The notes: a model not told the origin generated them from the sequence alone. A stretch of 64,000 nucleotides of DNA from Streptomyces lasiicapitis (GCF_014646335.1 NZ_BMNG01000006.1:286625-350624); one strand, 5' to 3'. Positions 16,875-25,489 are shown, numbered from the stretch's first letter. Numbers and translations are program-made.

Positions 16875-17717
16875 ATGGCGGGCACGGGGACCGAACGTAC
16901 TGAACGTCACGAGGGGCCGGGAAGCCGGGCGGCGGCCCGTACCTATCTCGTCACCGGAGCCGCCTCCGGAATCGGCAGGGCCGTGGCGCGCCGCCTCACC
17001 GCCCGGGGCCACCGCGTCATCGGCGCCGACATCAAGGAGAGCGAGGACTCCGCGATCCGCGCGGACCTGAGCACCGTCGAGGGGCGCGCCCAGCTCGTGG
17101 AGGAGGCCGCCGAGCTGGGCGGCGGGCGCCTGGACGCGGTGGTGGCGTGTGCCGGGGTCGGCCTGTTCGACCCGGTCGCGGTGAGTGTGAACGGTTTCGG
17201 CGCGATCGCCACGCTGGCGGGCCTGCGGCCGCTGCTCGCCGCGGGCCGGGACCCGCGCGCGCTCGCCGTCGCCTCGCTGGCCGCCGTGCACGAGACCGAT
17301 CCGGCGATCGTCGCCGCGGTGCTCGCGGGCGACGAGGAGGCGGCCGTCGCGGCCGCGCGGGCCGCCGTCGAGCGGGGCGAGGGCCGGCTGGTGTACGCCT
17401 CCGCGAAGCGGGCGCTGGTCCGCTGGGTACGGCGGGCCGCTGTCACCGACGCGTGGGCGGGCGCGGGCATCCCCCTCAACGCGATCGCACCCGGCATCGT
17501 CCGTACGCCGCTCAGCCGCCCCCTGCTGGAGGACCCGGAACTGCACGCGCTCACCGACGCGTCCGTCCCGATGCCCCTGCACGGCTACGCGGACCCGGAA
17601 CAGCTCGCCCCCCTCGTGGACCACCTGACGTCGCCGGAGAACACGCACGTCACGGGACAGGTGGTGTTCATCGACGGGGGAGCGGACGCGGTGTTGCGGG
17701 GGGACGAGGGCTGGTGA
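16875..17717 (+). CDS. short-chain dehydrogenase, 3-alpha-hydroxysteroid dehydrogenase/carbonyl reductase-like
   Basis: A 280-residue Rossmann-fold oxidoreductase. The cofactor motif is TGAASGIGRAVA, with an aspartate after the second strand (IGADIKE) that suits NAD(H). ADLSTVEGR, the catalytic YASAKRALVRW and IAPGIVRTPL match the 3-alpha-HSD/carbonyl reductase branch known from Comamonas testosteroni, which interconverts 3-keto and 3-alpha-hydroxy steroids. An insert around AVLAGDEEAAVAAARAAVE is also typical of that branch. ATG 16875 has GGGGAG before it. It is divergent from the B12 operon and converges with the MBL gene. No KstR-like site is seen upstream, so membership in the steroid set rests on family alone. 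Confidence 0.82.
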   Translation: MAGTGTERTERHEGPGSRAAARTYLVTGAASGIGRAVARRLTARGHRVIGADIKESEDSAIRADLSTVEGRAQLVEEAAELGGGRLDAVVACAGVGLFDPVAVSVNGFGAIATLAGLRPLLAAGRDPRALAVASLAAVHETDPAIVAAVLAGDEEAAVAAARAAVERGEGRLVYASAKRALVRWVRRAAVTDAWAGAGIPLNAIAPGIVRTPLSRPLLEDPELHALTDASVPMPLHGYADPEQLAPLVDHLTSPENTHVTGQVVFIDGGADAVLRGDEGW

Positions 17718-17741
17718 GGTGGCGTACGTCACGAACACCTA

Positions 17742-18800
17742 CTAGGCGGCGTACGCCACGTACATGACGGGATCGCTCCCCGCCACGGCCTCCGCGCGCC
17801 CCAACTTCACGAGCCGCCGCAGGTGGGCCTCGGCCTCCGACACGGCGATGTTCCGCGACCCGTAGGGGATGTCGGCCCAGGGCCGGTTCCACTCCATGCG
17901 CTCGGCGAGCTGCCAGGGGGTACGGGGCTCGCCGAGCAGGCCGAGCAGGTGGGTCAGCCGCTCTTCGTGGTGGGCGAGCAACTCCCGTACGCGGGGCTGA
18001 GCTTCGACGAAAGCATGCTGATGGGCAGGCAGAACCTCGGCGACGCCGAGCCGCCCGACCCGCTCAAGTGAGTCGAGATAGTCACCGAGGGGATCGGTGA
18101 CGGTGGCGTCGTCCGGATCCTCGTAAAGGCCGACATGCGGAGTGATCCCGGGCAGCAGATGATCACCGGAGAACAACCGCCCGTGCCCTTCGCGCCCCGC
18201 CGGATGCTCCTCCTCCAGATGCAGGCAGACGTGGCCGGGGGTGTGCCCCGGGGTCCAGATGGCGCGTAGTTTCCGCCCCGCGAGGGGGACGAGTTCGCCG
18301 GGGGCGATGGCGCGGTCGGGCAGGGCGGGGGCGAGGCCTGGGAGCCTCGGGGTGCGGCCCGCGTCGCGGGCGGCGAGGAGAGGTGCGATGTGCTCGGCGG
18401 GAGCGCCGGCGGCGGCGAGCTTGTCGGCCATGTACCCGTACCACCGCGCGGGCGCGTGCTCACGGGTGCGCCGCACGACGTCGGCGTCGGCCTCGTGCAT
18501 GGCGATCCAGGCGCCGGACGCTTCCCGCACCCGCGCGGACAGCCCGTGGTGGTCAGGATGATGATGAGTGATCAACACCCCGTGTACGTCCCCGACTCCG
18601 ACCCCACAAGCGGCAAGCCCTGCGACCAGCGTGTCCCACGACCCGGGGTCGTCCCACCCGGTGTCGACGAGAACGGGCCCCCGGCCGGTGTCGAGGAGAT
18701 GAACCAGGGTGTACCCGAGGGGATTGTCAGGAATGGGCACGCGAATGCTCCACACCCCACCCCCGTGCACGATGGTCCCGGTGCCGCTCGCCTGAGTCAT
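17742..18800 (-). CDS. MBL-fold metallo-hydrolase
   Basis: A 352-residue metallo-beta-lactamase-fold hydrolase. The dinuclear zinc motif is LITHHHPDHHGLS, with further metal ligands in TPGHTPGHVCLH and FSGDHLLPG. A C-terminal winged-helix-like tail (about residues 270-350, AERMEWNRPWADIPYG, EAEAHLRRLVKLGRAE) is as in LACTB2-type proteins. Such enzymes hydrolyse thioesters, RNA or other esters; substrate here is unknown. A perfect KstR-consensus site lies 37 bp upstream, so it is probably controlled with the sterol genes and might act as an acyl-CoA or lactone hydrolase there (inference). The ATG at 18800 is preceded closely by GGCGGAG. Confidence 0.85.
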   Translation of the reverse strand: MTQASGTGTIVHGGGVWSIRVPIPDNPLGYTLVHLLDTGRGPVLVDTGWDDPGSWDTLVAGLAACGVGVGDVHGVLITHHHPDHHGLSARVREASGAWIAMHEADADVVRRTREHAPARWYGYMADKLAAAGAPAEHIAPLLAARDAGRTPRLPGLAPALPDRAIAPGELVPLAGRKLRAIWTPGHTPGHVCLHLEEEHPAGREGHGRLFSGDHLLPGITPHVGLYEDPDDATVTDPLGDYLDSLERVGRLGVAEVLPAHQHAFVEAQPRVRELLAHHEERLTHLLGLLGEPRTPWQLAERMEWNRPWADIPYGSRNIAVSEAEAHLRRLVKLGRAEAVAGSDPVMYVAYAA

Positions 18801-18837
18801 GCTCCGCCCCCGCTCGCCGCCGGGTGCCCACTATAAC

Positions 18838-18851
18838 TAGAACTTGTTCCA
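18838..18851. promoter_or_regulatory. candidate KstR operator in front of the MBL hydrolase
   Basis: TAGAACTTGTTCCA fits every fixed base of TnnAACnnGTTnnA. It lies 37 bp upstream of the MBL-fold start codon and about 155 bp from the divergent small membrane protein gene. Confidence 0.72.
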
Positions 18852-19004
18852 AAGGTCGCCCAAGTCGACTGATGCTTCGGGGAGTTGGTCTGATGACGCC
18901 GACGTGCCGGTTGCTCCTGAGGCCCGCTCCGGAATCCCCCGAAAGCCCCCCATTGAGGTCTGCTGTAGGTCACGCTTGATGTCTGGTTGAGGTAAGGGGG
19001 CACC

Positions 19005-19319
19005 ATGAGCAGTCCGCACATCAACGCGCCCATCCAGGCCCGCATGTACGCGAAGATGCAGCACAAGGTGATCTGGGTCGTCGTGGTCGTGGCGTCGGCC
19101 GGCCTTCTGGCGCCGGCCCTGTTCTTCATCGCGGCCAAGAAGCGCGTCGTCAGCATGGCCGTGCCTGCGATCTACGCGGTCCTCATCTACGGCTCGGCCA
19201 TCGTGGGGTCCGTGCTCGGCAATCCGAAGAACTGGGTGGGCGGTGTCCTCGCCATCACGATGATCGTCGCCGCTGTGCACGCCGCCATCCTCGACATGGA
19301 TTGGAAGCCGGGCCGGTAG
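19005..19319 (+). CDS. small membrane protein, unknown function
   Basis: A 104-residue protein with three to four predicted hydrophobic segments (VIWVVVVVASAGLLAPALFF, VVSMAVPAIYAVLIYGSAIV, WVGGVLAITMIVAAVHAAIL) and a short charged end DMDWKPGR. The ATG has an excellent ribosome site (TAAGGGGGC). I do not recognise the family. The N-terminus (NAPIQARMYAKMQHKV) is polar and probably cytoplasmic. It lies alone between the divergent MBL gene and the convergent ATPase gene. Confidence 0.75.
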   Translation: MSSPHINAPIQARMYAKMQHKVIWVVVVVASAGLLAPALFFIAAKKRVVSMAVPAIYAVLIYGSAIVGSVLGNPKNWVGGVLAITMIVAAVHAAILDMDWKPGR

Positions 19320-19352
19320 TTGCCGATATGTCGACGCCCACTCTGCGGTGCC

Positions 19353-20147
19353 CTACCGAAGACCTTCATCTTCAGAGTGGCGAGGAGCGCAAGGGAGGCT
19401 GGGGCGGATCGTCCAGGTGATGCGCGTGTTGGCCCGGGTCACTGACGCCGTGCAGGGCTCTGTGCGCAGTAGGGCCCGCCGCGTCTCGATGCGACTGTCG
19501 TGCAGCCAGTCCCACACATCCTGGGAGGCTCCCGGGTCGAGTGCCGGTGAGATGGCGCGAAGTGTGGCGGTGACCCATCGGTCTGCTTGAGGCGCCGAAC
19601 GTGCGTCGAAGGATGCCCGCAGCTTCGGCTCCGCCCCTTCGGTGAGGTCTTCGGTCCAGCACTCGCACCGGTAGCTCTGCGGAGGTCTGCCGGTCTTGCC
19701 GAAGCTGTCGCCGACAGTGATGGCCGCAGGAGGCTCGGAATGTGCGGCCCCGGAGGGAGAGGCCAGGGCGATCTCGGCCCAGCACTGCTTTCCGGTGGGT
19801 GTCGGCTCAGCGCCGTGCCGGTCGGTGAGGGCGGCGACGAGCACCAGGCCCCGGCCGTTCTCGCTGTACTCGTCCGGGATGCCGGGCTGGGGGAGCACGG
19901 GGTTGGAGTCTCGAACCTCGATGCGCAGAACGGCATCGCTGAGCCGCGCGGACAGGAGAACCTCACCGGCGCGGGTGTGCTGGATCGCGTTGGTGACGAG
20001 CTCGCTGATCACCAACGCGGCGGTGCGCACGACACTGTCGTCCAGTTCTGTCTTCCAGCCCCGTATTCCGTCCACGGCCTGGTGGCGGGCGGTGGTGACC
20101 GCGGCCGGCGTGCCTGGTACGGAGAGCGTGAGCTGGTGCGCTGCCAT
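19353..20147 (-). CDS. ATP-binding regulatory protein (anti-sigma-type HATPase)
   Basis: A 264-residue protein. Residues about 5-130 form a GHKL ATPase of the RsbW/SpoIIAB kind, with the N box ELVTNAIQHT, then VEVRDSNPVLPQ-type and NGRGLVLVAALTDRHG motifs. Such proteins act as serine kinases or anti-sigma factors and are very numerous in Streptomyces, usually beside XRE regulators. The C-terminal half (about 140-264) has PPQSYRCECWTEDL and a Trp-rich helical segment and is not recognised. It is divergent from the XRE gene at 20323, the common pairing. ATG 20147 gives the domain start at residue 4. Confidence 0.82.
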   Translation of the reverse strand: MAAHQLTLSVPGTPAAVTTARHQAVDGIRGWKTELDDSVVRTAALVISELVTNAIQHTRAGEVLLSARLSDAVLRIEVRDSNPVLPQPGIPDEYSENGRGLVLVAALTDRHGAEPTPTGKQCWAEIALASPSGAAHSEPPAAITVGDSFGKTGRPPQSYRCECWTEDLTEGAEPKLRASFDARSAPQADRWVTATLRAISPALDPGASQDVWDWLHDSRIETRRALLRTEPCTASVTRANTRITWTIRPSLPCAPRHSEDEGLR

Positions 20148-20322
20148 GGACGGCCTTCCGGTGTGGGGACTTCCCCCTCACGCAATCAGCCCACCACAGC
20201 AGTGGGTTGCTCTCTGCGCCGGTGCTGCATCGGATATGCAGGAGCTGCATCACAGCGAAACTCACCTGATCTACGCTCGGTTGAGCAGGCAGAATCGGCG
20301 ACGGCGGAAGGGGCCGTGGCAG

Positions 20323-21600
20323 ATGGCCGAGGCACTCAGTGAAGCGAGGCGGATCGGTGAAGCGATCCGTCTGGCCCGGGTGCTACAGCGACGCTCGCAA
20401 AAGGACGTCGCTGCGGCACTCGGCTACCACCAGTCCAAGGTGAGCCGTCTGGAGAGCGGCCGTGGCACGGACGACATTCGTGTCCTACGCGCCGTCGCGC
20501 AGGAACTGGCCATTTCGCCAAAGCAGTTGGGCCTTGCTGCCGCGTCCGGCGCTGCCTCCCCCACCGCCGATCCCGAAGCCGTAGACATGGACCGTCGTAC
20601 CTTCCTCGCCGCGGGCCTCACCGCACTCACACCTTCCGCTACGGCGACTGCCGCCCACGACAACCTCGTCCGAGCCCTCCTGCCTGGCCCTGCCTCGGCG
20701 GGCACCGGTACCGTCCTGGATACGACGGTCCTTCGCGACCGGGTCGGCGCGGCCCGCAGGCTCTTCTGCACCTGCGACTACACGGCTCTGGAACGCACAC
20801 TCCCCGGCCTGATTGCCGACCTGCGGCAGGCCGCCGCCGACCCTGCGCCGGCGGACGTACTCTCCGCGCTGCTGGCCACGGCGTACCAGACCTCGACCAG
20901 CCTGCTGCTCAAACAGCATGACCAGGGCGGTGCCTGGCTCGCGGTCGGTCGCGCGATGGCCGAGGCCGAACGCTCGGGTGACCCGGTGATCCTCGCCTCC
21001 AGCGTTCGCGTACAGGCCCACGTCCTGGCCCGCGAGAAATACACCGCCCAAGCTGTCACGCTCGTCCGCCACACCGCCGATCAGCTCACCGGCTCCTACG
21101 ACGGTCGCTCCCCGAAGTACCTCGCGGCGGTGGGTCTGTTGCTCCTGCGTGGCGTGACAGCGGCCAGCGGCGGAGGTGACCGTGTCGCCACTGAGGAGTT
21201 CCTCGCGGAGGCGAAAGAGGTGGCTCAGTACGTCTCCCTCGACCAGCCCGATGCCTGGGCCAACTTCGGTCCCACCAACGTCGCCCTTCACGAGGTCAGC
21301 GCCCTGGTGGCGCTCGGTGACGCGGGCCTCGCCCTGCGAGCGGCCCGCCCGCTCATACGCCGACACATTCCTGTACCCGAACGCCGTGCCGCCCTGTGGG
21401 TGGAGGTGGCCCGCGCCCATCACCAGCAGGGCCGCCTCGCCGAGGGATACCAGGCCCTGCGCACCGCCGAGTCCTGCGCCGCCCAGGACGTCCGCCGTCC
21501 CGCAGTCCGACACCTGGTCGCCGACATGGTGGCCCGCGACCGCCGCCGTACGCTGCCTGAACTGCACCACTTCAGCCGCCGCTTGGGAGCTGCCGCGTGA
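20323..21600 (+). CDS. XRE-family regulator with helical repeat domain
   Basis: A 425-residue protein. Residues about 5-65 form a helix-turn-helix (AIRLARVLQRRSQKDVAAAL, HQSKVSRLESGRGTDDIR). MDRRTFLAAGLTALTP near residue 88 resembles a signal or Tat-like segment but is a common internal feature of these regulators. Residues about 130-420 are helical TPR-like repeats. Such proteins control development or metabolism together with nearby ATPase partners. The ATG at 20323 has GGAAGGGG upstream; a longer in-frame extension overlaps the ATPase promoter and is rejected. Its stop overlaps the next gene (GTGA), so it heads a three-gene operon with the flavoprotein and NUDIX genes. Confidence 0.85.
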   Translation: MAEALSEARRIGEAIRLARVLQRRSQKDVAAALGYHQSKVSRLESGRGTDDIRVLRAVAQELAISPKQLGLAAASGAASPTADPEAVDMDRRTFLAAGLTALTPSATATAAHDNLVRALLPGPASAGTGTVLDTTVLRDRVGAARRLFCTCDYTALERTLPGLIADLRQAAADPAPADVLSALLATAYQTSTSLLLKQHDQGGAWLAVGRAMAEAERSGDPVILASSVRVQAHVLAREKYTAQAVTLVRHTADQLTGSYDGRSPKYLAAVGLLLLRGVTAASGGGDRVATEEFLAEAKEVAQYVSLDQPDAWANFGPTNVALHEVSALVALGDAGLALRAARPLIRRHIPVPERRAALWVEVARAHHQQGRLAEGYQALRTAESCAAQDVRRPAVRHLVADMVARDRRRTLPELHHFSRRLGAAA

Positions 21601-22187
21601 CCGACCCGACCGACCCGAGCGGCATGCCTCACTCGGCTGTCCCGGCCACCCCGGAGAAGAAGCCTTTCCTGTACGTCGTCGTCTGCGCGTGCGGCATCGC
21701 AGTCGAGGTCGGCAAGCTGATCGCGGCCGCGCAGGAACGCTGCTGGGACGTCGGGGTCATCGCCACCCCGCAGGGCCTGGGCTTCCTGGACACCGAGGCC
21801 ATCCAGTCCCGGACGGGCCACCCGATCCGCTCCGCCTGGCGCACCCCCGGTGAGCCCCGCCCACTGCCACCGGCCGACGCCATCGCCGTAGCCCCGGCCA
21901 CCTTCAACACGATCAACAAATGGGCCGCCGGAATCTCCGACACCCTCGCCCTGGGCATCCTCTGCGAGGCATACGGCATGGGCATCCCCACTGCAGCCCT
22001 CCCCTACCTGAACGCGGCCCAGGCCGCCCACCCCGCCTACCGGCAAAGCTTGGGGCGTCTGCGTGAGATGGACGTCCTGATCGGCACGTACGAGCCCCAC
22101 GCGCCGAAGGTCGGCGGGGGAGCGGGCCGCTTCCGCTGGGAGGAGGCGCTGGACCTGCTGGAGCCGCGGCTCGTACGCCGGTCATGA
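21597..22187 (+). CDS. flavoprotein (PPC-decarboxylase-like, HFCD family)
   Basis: A 196-residue protein with a flavoprotein-type Rossmann fold: LYVVVCACGIAVEVGKLIAA, VIATPQGLGFLD, PADAIAVAPATFNTINKWAA and LGILCEAYGMGIPTAALPYL. The VAPAT.NT.NK.A.G.SD pattern is typical of the HFCD family that includes phosphopantothenoylcysteine decarboxylase and lantibiotic decarboxylases. In Streptomyces many such stand-alone flavoproteins of unknown role lie beside XRE regulators, as here. It starts at a GTG that overlaps the XRE stop and ends overlapping the NUDIX start. Confidence 0.82.
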   Translation: MTDPTDPSGMPHSAVPATPEKKPFLYVVVCACGIAVEVGKLIAAAQERCWDVGVIATPQGLGFLDTEAIQSRTGHPIRSAWRTPGEPRPLPPADAIAVAPATFNTINKWAAGISDTLALGILCEAYGMGIPTAALPYLNAAQAAHPAYRQSLGRLREMDVLIGTYEPHAPKVGGGAGRFRWEEALDLLEPRLVRRS

Positions 22188-22732
22188 GTACAGGTGAGGT
22201 GCGGCCTCCCTCTCCCGCCGACCCGGAGGCCTGGAACGCGTACCTCGCGGAGGGAAACGCCACCCAGCCGCGCAAGCGCGTCGCGGCGGACGTGCTGATC
22301 CGGGACGAGAGCGGGCGGGTGCTGCTCGTCAAGCCCACGTACAAGCCCGGGTGGGACCTGCCCGGCGGGATGGCCGAGGCCAATGAGCCTCCGCATGAGG
22401 CCGCCATGCGCGAGCTGGTCGAAGAGCTTGGTCTTGAACTCGCCCTGGGTGGGCTCCTGGTGGTGGACTGGGCGCCACCCCACGGGCCCTGGGACGACCA
22501 GCTTTGCTTCATCTTCGATGGCGGCGTTCTGGACGGTGTCCGGGCGGACGAACTCAGGCCCCGTGACGCGGAGTTGTCCGACGCTTCCTTCGTCACGGCA
22601 GCTGACGCTCAAGCCTTGCTGCGGCCCCGGCTCGCCCGGCGTCTCGACGTGGCGATCCGGGCCCTGGCGGCTGGGCTTCCCGAGTACCTGTACGACGGGA
22701 CGTCGTACTCCCCTATGGCCCACGGGTTCTGA
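22184..22732 (+). CDS. NUDIX hydrolase
   Basis: A 182-residue NUDIX protein. The Nudix box is complete: GGMAEANEPPHEAAMREL then VEELGL, giving the G-x5-E-x7-RE-x2-EE-x-G pattern, which binds Mg2+ and cleaves nucleoside diphosphates linked to another group. The substrate is unknown. ATG 22184 overlaps the flavoprotein stop (ATGA), so it is translationally coupled, and the operon ends at the hairpin 22746-22761. Confidence 0.9.
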   Translation: MSTGEVRPPSPADPEAWNAYLAEGNATQPRKRVAADVLIRDESGRVLLVKPTYKPGWDLPGGMAEANEPPHEAAMRELVEELGLELALGGLLVVDWAPPHGPWDDQLCFIFDGGVLDGVRADELRPRDAELSDASFVTAADAQALLRPRLARRLDVAIRALAAGLPEYLYDGTSYSPMAHGF

Positions 22733-22745
22733 GTGCGCCCTCGAT

Positions 22746-22761
22746 CGCCGGGTAACCGGCG
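22746..22761 (+). terminator. hairpin after the NUDIX gene
   Basis: CGCCGG-GTAA-CCGGCG is a perfect 6-bp stem 14 bp after the NUDIX stop. It is a likely end of the XRE operon and separates it from the KstR-controlled genes that follow. Confidence 0.55.
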
Positions 22762-22801
22762 GGTCGGGGGCGCCTCCGTGGCTGCCGTGGACTCCTTGAA
22801 C

Positions 22802-22822
22802 TAGAACTGGTATCAGTTCTGA
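22802..22822. promoter_or_regulatory. candidate KstR operator in front of the aldehyde dehydrogenase
   Basis: TAGAACTGGTATCA at 22802-22815 fits TnnAACnnGTTnnA with one mismatch (GTA for GTT), followed by GTTCTG, exactly as at 8323. Downstream, GGAACGTGACGTCAG at 22834-22848 carries one good half of the CTGACGnnnCGTCAG palindrome. The ALDH start is at 22911. Confidence 0.62.
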
Positions 22823-22910
22823 AATGGCGTCAGGGAACGTGACGTCAGGGAACAGACAGCGTCAGGAACCGGTGCCGGAACGACACGCGTCCCGCAGGAG
22901 GCAGTCAGCC

Positions 22911-24407
22911 ATGACCGAGATCGTGGAGCACGGACAGCTGTTCATCGGTGGGGAGTTGACGGATCCCCTGGGGAAGGACGTCATCGAGGTTGTCTCGCCG
23001 CACAGTGGTGAGGTGTTCGCGCGGGTGCCGCATGCCTCGCCCGCCGATGTCGACCGGGCCGTCGGCGCCGCGCGGAAGGCGTTCGACGAGGGGCCCTGGC
23101 CGCGGCTGTCGCTGGAGGAGCGGATCGAGGTCGTCGGGAAGATCAAGGACGGGATCGGGGCGCGACACGAGGAGATCGCGCGGATCATCAGTTCCGAGAA
23201 CGGGACTCCGTTCACCGCGTCCGTGATGGTGCAGGCGCTGTCCGCGATGATGGTGTGGGATGCGGCGATCACCACCGCGCGCGGGTTCAGTCATGAAGAG
23301 GCGCGGGACGGGGTGTTGGGGAAGATTCTTGTGCGGCGGGAGCCTGTTGGGGTGGTGGCGGCCGTCGTGCCGTGGAACGTTCCGCAGTTCACTGCTGCTG
23401 CCAAGCTCGCGCCCGCGCTGCTCGCCGGGTGCCCGGTCGTTCTGAAGACCTCTCCCGAGGCGCCGCTCGACGCGTATGTGCTTGCCGAGATCGCGGCGGA
23501 GGCCGGGCTGCCGGAGGGGGTGCTCTCGATCATCTCCGCCGATCGGGAGGTCAGTGAGTATCTGGTGGGGCATCCGGAGGTCGACAAGGTTTCGTTCACC
23601 GGGTCCGTCGCGGCCGGCAAGCGGGTCATGGAGGTCTGTGCGCGGAACCTCACCCGCGTCACGCTCGAGCTCGGTGGCAAGTCCGCCGCCGTGATCCTGC
23701 CGGACGCCGACGCTCCCGGTGCCGTGGCCGGCATCGTGCCCTTCGCCTGGATGATCAACGGCCAGGCCTGCGTGGCCCAGACCCGCATCCTCGTCCCGCG
23801 CTCGCGCTACGACGAGTTCGCCGAGGCCTTCGCCGCCGCCGCGTCCGCCCTGAAGGTCGGGGACCCGATGGATCCCGCCACCGAACTCGGGCCGTTGGTC
23901 GCGAAGCGGCAGCAGCGGCGGTCGCTGGACTACATACGGATCGGGCAGGAGGAAGGCGCCAAGATTCTCGCGGGGGGCGGTCGTCCGGCCGGGCTCGATC
24001 AGGGGTGGTACGTGGAGCCGACGCTGTTCGGCGGCGTCGACAACTCCATGCGCATTGCTCGTGAGGAGATCTTCGGGCCGGTTATTTGTCTGCTTCCGTA
24101 CGGTGACGAGGACGAGGCCGTGCGGATCGCGAACGACTCCGAGTACGGGCTCAGCGGGAGCGTGTGGACCGGCGACGTCGAGCGCGGGCTCGGCGTGGCG
24201 CGCCGGGTGCGGACGGGAACGTACTCCGTGAACACCTTCAGCCTCGACATGCTCGGCCCCTTCGGCGGCTACAAGAACTCCGGCCTGGGGCGGGAGTTCG
24301 GGCCCGAGGGGTACGGCGAGTACTTCGAGCACAAGATGATCCATCTGCCGGTCGGGTACGAGCCGCCGAGCGTGGCGGGCGACGCGGGCGACGGGGGCGG
24401 TGCCTGA
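22911..24407 (+). CDS. aldehyde dehydrogenase (NAD(P)+), sterol-regulon type
   Basis: A 498-residue ALDH-superfamily enzyme. It shows PVGVVAAVVPWNVPQF, the cofactor segment FTGSVAAGKRVME, the general base Glu in VTLELGGKSA, and the catalytic Cys in WMINGQACVAQTR. EEIFGPVICLLPYG and GPFGGYKNSGLGREFG are standard. In M. tuberculosis an aldehyde dehydrogenase (Rv0223c) is part of the KstR regulon; this gene has a KstR-like site upstream and lies next to the repressor, so it may oxidise a side-chain aldehyde or propionaldehyde. The exact substrate is not shown. ATG 22911 follows GCAGGAGG. The ferredoxin start overlaps its stop (TGATG), so the two are one operon. Confidence 0.92.
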   Translation: MTEIVEHGQLFIGGELTDPLGKDVIEVVSPHSGEVFARVPHASPADVDRAVGAARKAFDEGPWPRLSLEERIEVVGKIKDGIGARHEEIARIISSENGTPFTASVMVQALSAMMVWDAAITTARGFSHEEARDGVLGKILVRREPVGVVAAVVPWNVPQFTAAAKLAPALLAGCPVVLKTSPEAPLDAYVLAEIAAEAGLPEGVLSIISADREVSEYLVGHPEVDKVSFTGSVAAGKRVMEVCARNLTRVTLELGGKSAAVILPDADAPGAVAGIVPFAWMINGQACVAQTRILVPRSRYDEFAEAFAAAASALKVGDPMDPATELGPLVAKRQQRRSLDYIRIGQEEGAKILAGGGRPAGLDQGWYVEPTLFGGVDNSMRIAREEIFGPVICLLPYGDEDEAVRIANDSEYGLSGSVWTGDVERGLGVARRVRTGTYSVNTFSLDMLGPFGGYKNSGLGREFGPEGYGEYFEHKMIHLPVGYEPPSVAGDAGDGGGA

Positions 24408-24640
24408 TGGGCGACCGCTGGCACGTCGAGGTCGACCGGTCCGTGTGCATCGGCTCCGGCATGTGCGTGAACACCGCCCCGGACGGCTTCACCCTCGACT
24501 CCGCCCGCCAGTCGCACCCCACCCGGCCCGAGACGGACGCGGCCGAGAAGGTCCTGGAGGCGGCCGAGAGCTGCCCCGTCGAGGCCATCACGATCACGCT
24601 GCTCGGCAGCGGGGAGGTGGTGTTTCCCCCCGAGGACTAG
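24407..24640 (+). CDS. 3Fe-4S ferredoxin, likely P450 partner
   Basis: A 77-residue ferredoxin with the cluster residues in DRSVCIGSGMCVNTAP and ESCPVEAIT. The CxxxxxC...CP spacing, with one of the four usual cysteines replaced (SGMC), is that of single 3Fe-4S ferredoxins that feed electrons to actinobacterial cytochromes P450. The CYP125-like enzyme at 6906-8156 has no ferredoxin next to it, so this protein is a good candidate partner under the same regulator. The start overlaps the ALDH stop. It converges on the kstR-like gene with a 22-bp gap. Confidence 0.92.
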   Translation: MGDRWHVEVDRSVCIGSGMCVNTAPDGFTLDSARQSHPTRPETDAAEKVLEAAESCPVEAITITLLGSGEVVFPPED

Positions 24641-24662
24641 CTGGAGAAGTCTCTTCGGGGGT

Positions 24663-25307
24663 CTACGCCGCGTCCGGCGCCGTCAGGTCGATCAGCCGGC
24701 ACACCGTCTCGATGTCGATCTTGACCTGGGCGATCGAGGCGCGGCCCGAGAGCCAGGTGATCAGCGCGGAGTGCCAGGTGTGCTCGATGACCCGCACCGC
24801 GGAGAGCTGCGCGGGGGTGGGCTGGCCGTCCAAGCCCATGGCGTCCAGGATGATCGCCGTGGTGAGCCGCGAGACGGTGTCCACCTCCGGGCTCACCGAC
24901 CGGTCGGCGAAGGTCAGGGCGCGCACCATCGCGTCCGCCAGGTGCGGCTCGCGCTGGAGCGCGCGGAAGGCCCGCATCAGGGTCTCGGCGACCCGCTCGG
25001 CGGGGGTCTCGCCGGCCGGGGGCCGCTTCCGCAGGGTGGTGTGCATGTGCTGGAGCTGGTCCTGCATGGTCGCGACCAGCAGGTGCACCTTCGACGGGAA
25101 GTAGCGGTAGAGCGTGCCGAGGGCGACGCCGGCGGCCTCGGCGACCTCCCGCATCTGGACGGCGTCGAAGCCGCCGCGGCTGGCCAGTTGGGCGCTGGCG
25201 TGCAGGATGCGGCGGCGGCGCGCCTCCTGGCGCTCGGTGAGGGGCGGCGACGCCGGATGCGCCGCCGACGACACGGCCGCTCCGGCCGCCTTCGCGTCAG
25301 CTGTCAT
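24663..25307 (-). CDS. kstR: TetR-family repressor, KstR-like
   Basis: A 214-residue TetR-family regulator closely resembling mycobacterial KstR, the repressor of sterol catabolism. The DNA-binding region (about residues 27-75) has RQEARRRRILHASAQLASRG, GFDAVQMREVAEAAGVALG and TLYRYFPSKVHLLVATM, where the GGFDAVQMR.VA and VALGTLYRYFPSKVHLLV stretches match KstR nearly residue for residue. The ligand domain keeps LADAMVRALTFAD and VIEHTWHSALITWLSGRAS. KstR is released from DNA by 3-oxo-cholestenoyl-CoA-type ligands. Sites fitting its consensus occur seven times in the window, including one in the kstR/glycosyltransferase intergenic region. The N-terminal about 25 residues are an Ala-rich extension. 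Confidence 0.88.
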   Translation of the reverse strand: MTADAKAAGAAVSSAAHPASPPLTERQEARRRRILHASAQLASRGGFDAVQMREVAEAAGVALGTLYRYFPSKVHLLVATMQDQLQHMHTTLRKRPPAGETPAERVAETLMRAFRALQREPHLADAMVRALTFADRSVSPEVDTVSRLTTAIILDAMGLDGQPTPAQLSAVRVIEHTWHSALITWLSGRASIAQVKIDIETVCRLIDLTAPDAA

Positions 25308-25489
25308 AGTCCCGTCGCCCCGCCAGTCCCGTCAGCCGTCAGTGGTTGGTCAGCTCTGTTCCCGTCCATCGAGACCGCACAGCATGGCAGGGCGGCCGCC
25401 GTGGCGCGAATCACCTGATCCGGGCCTTCCAGCCCCGCTACCTGCCGGTAGATTCAACCGGGTCCGGCGATCAAGGGCGATCATCACGG

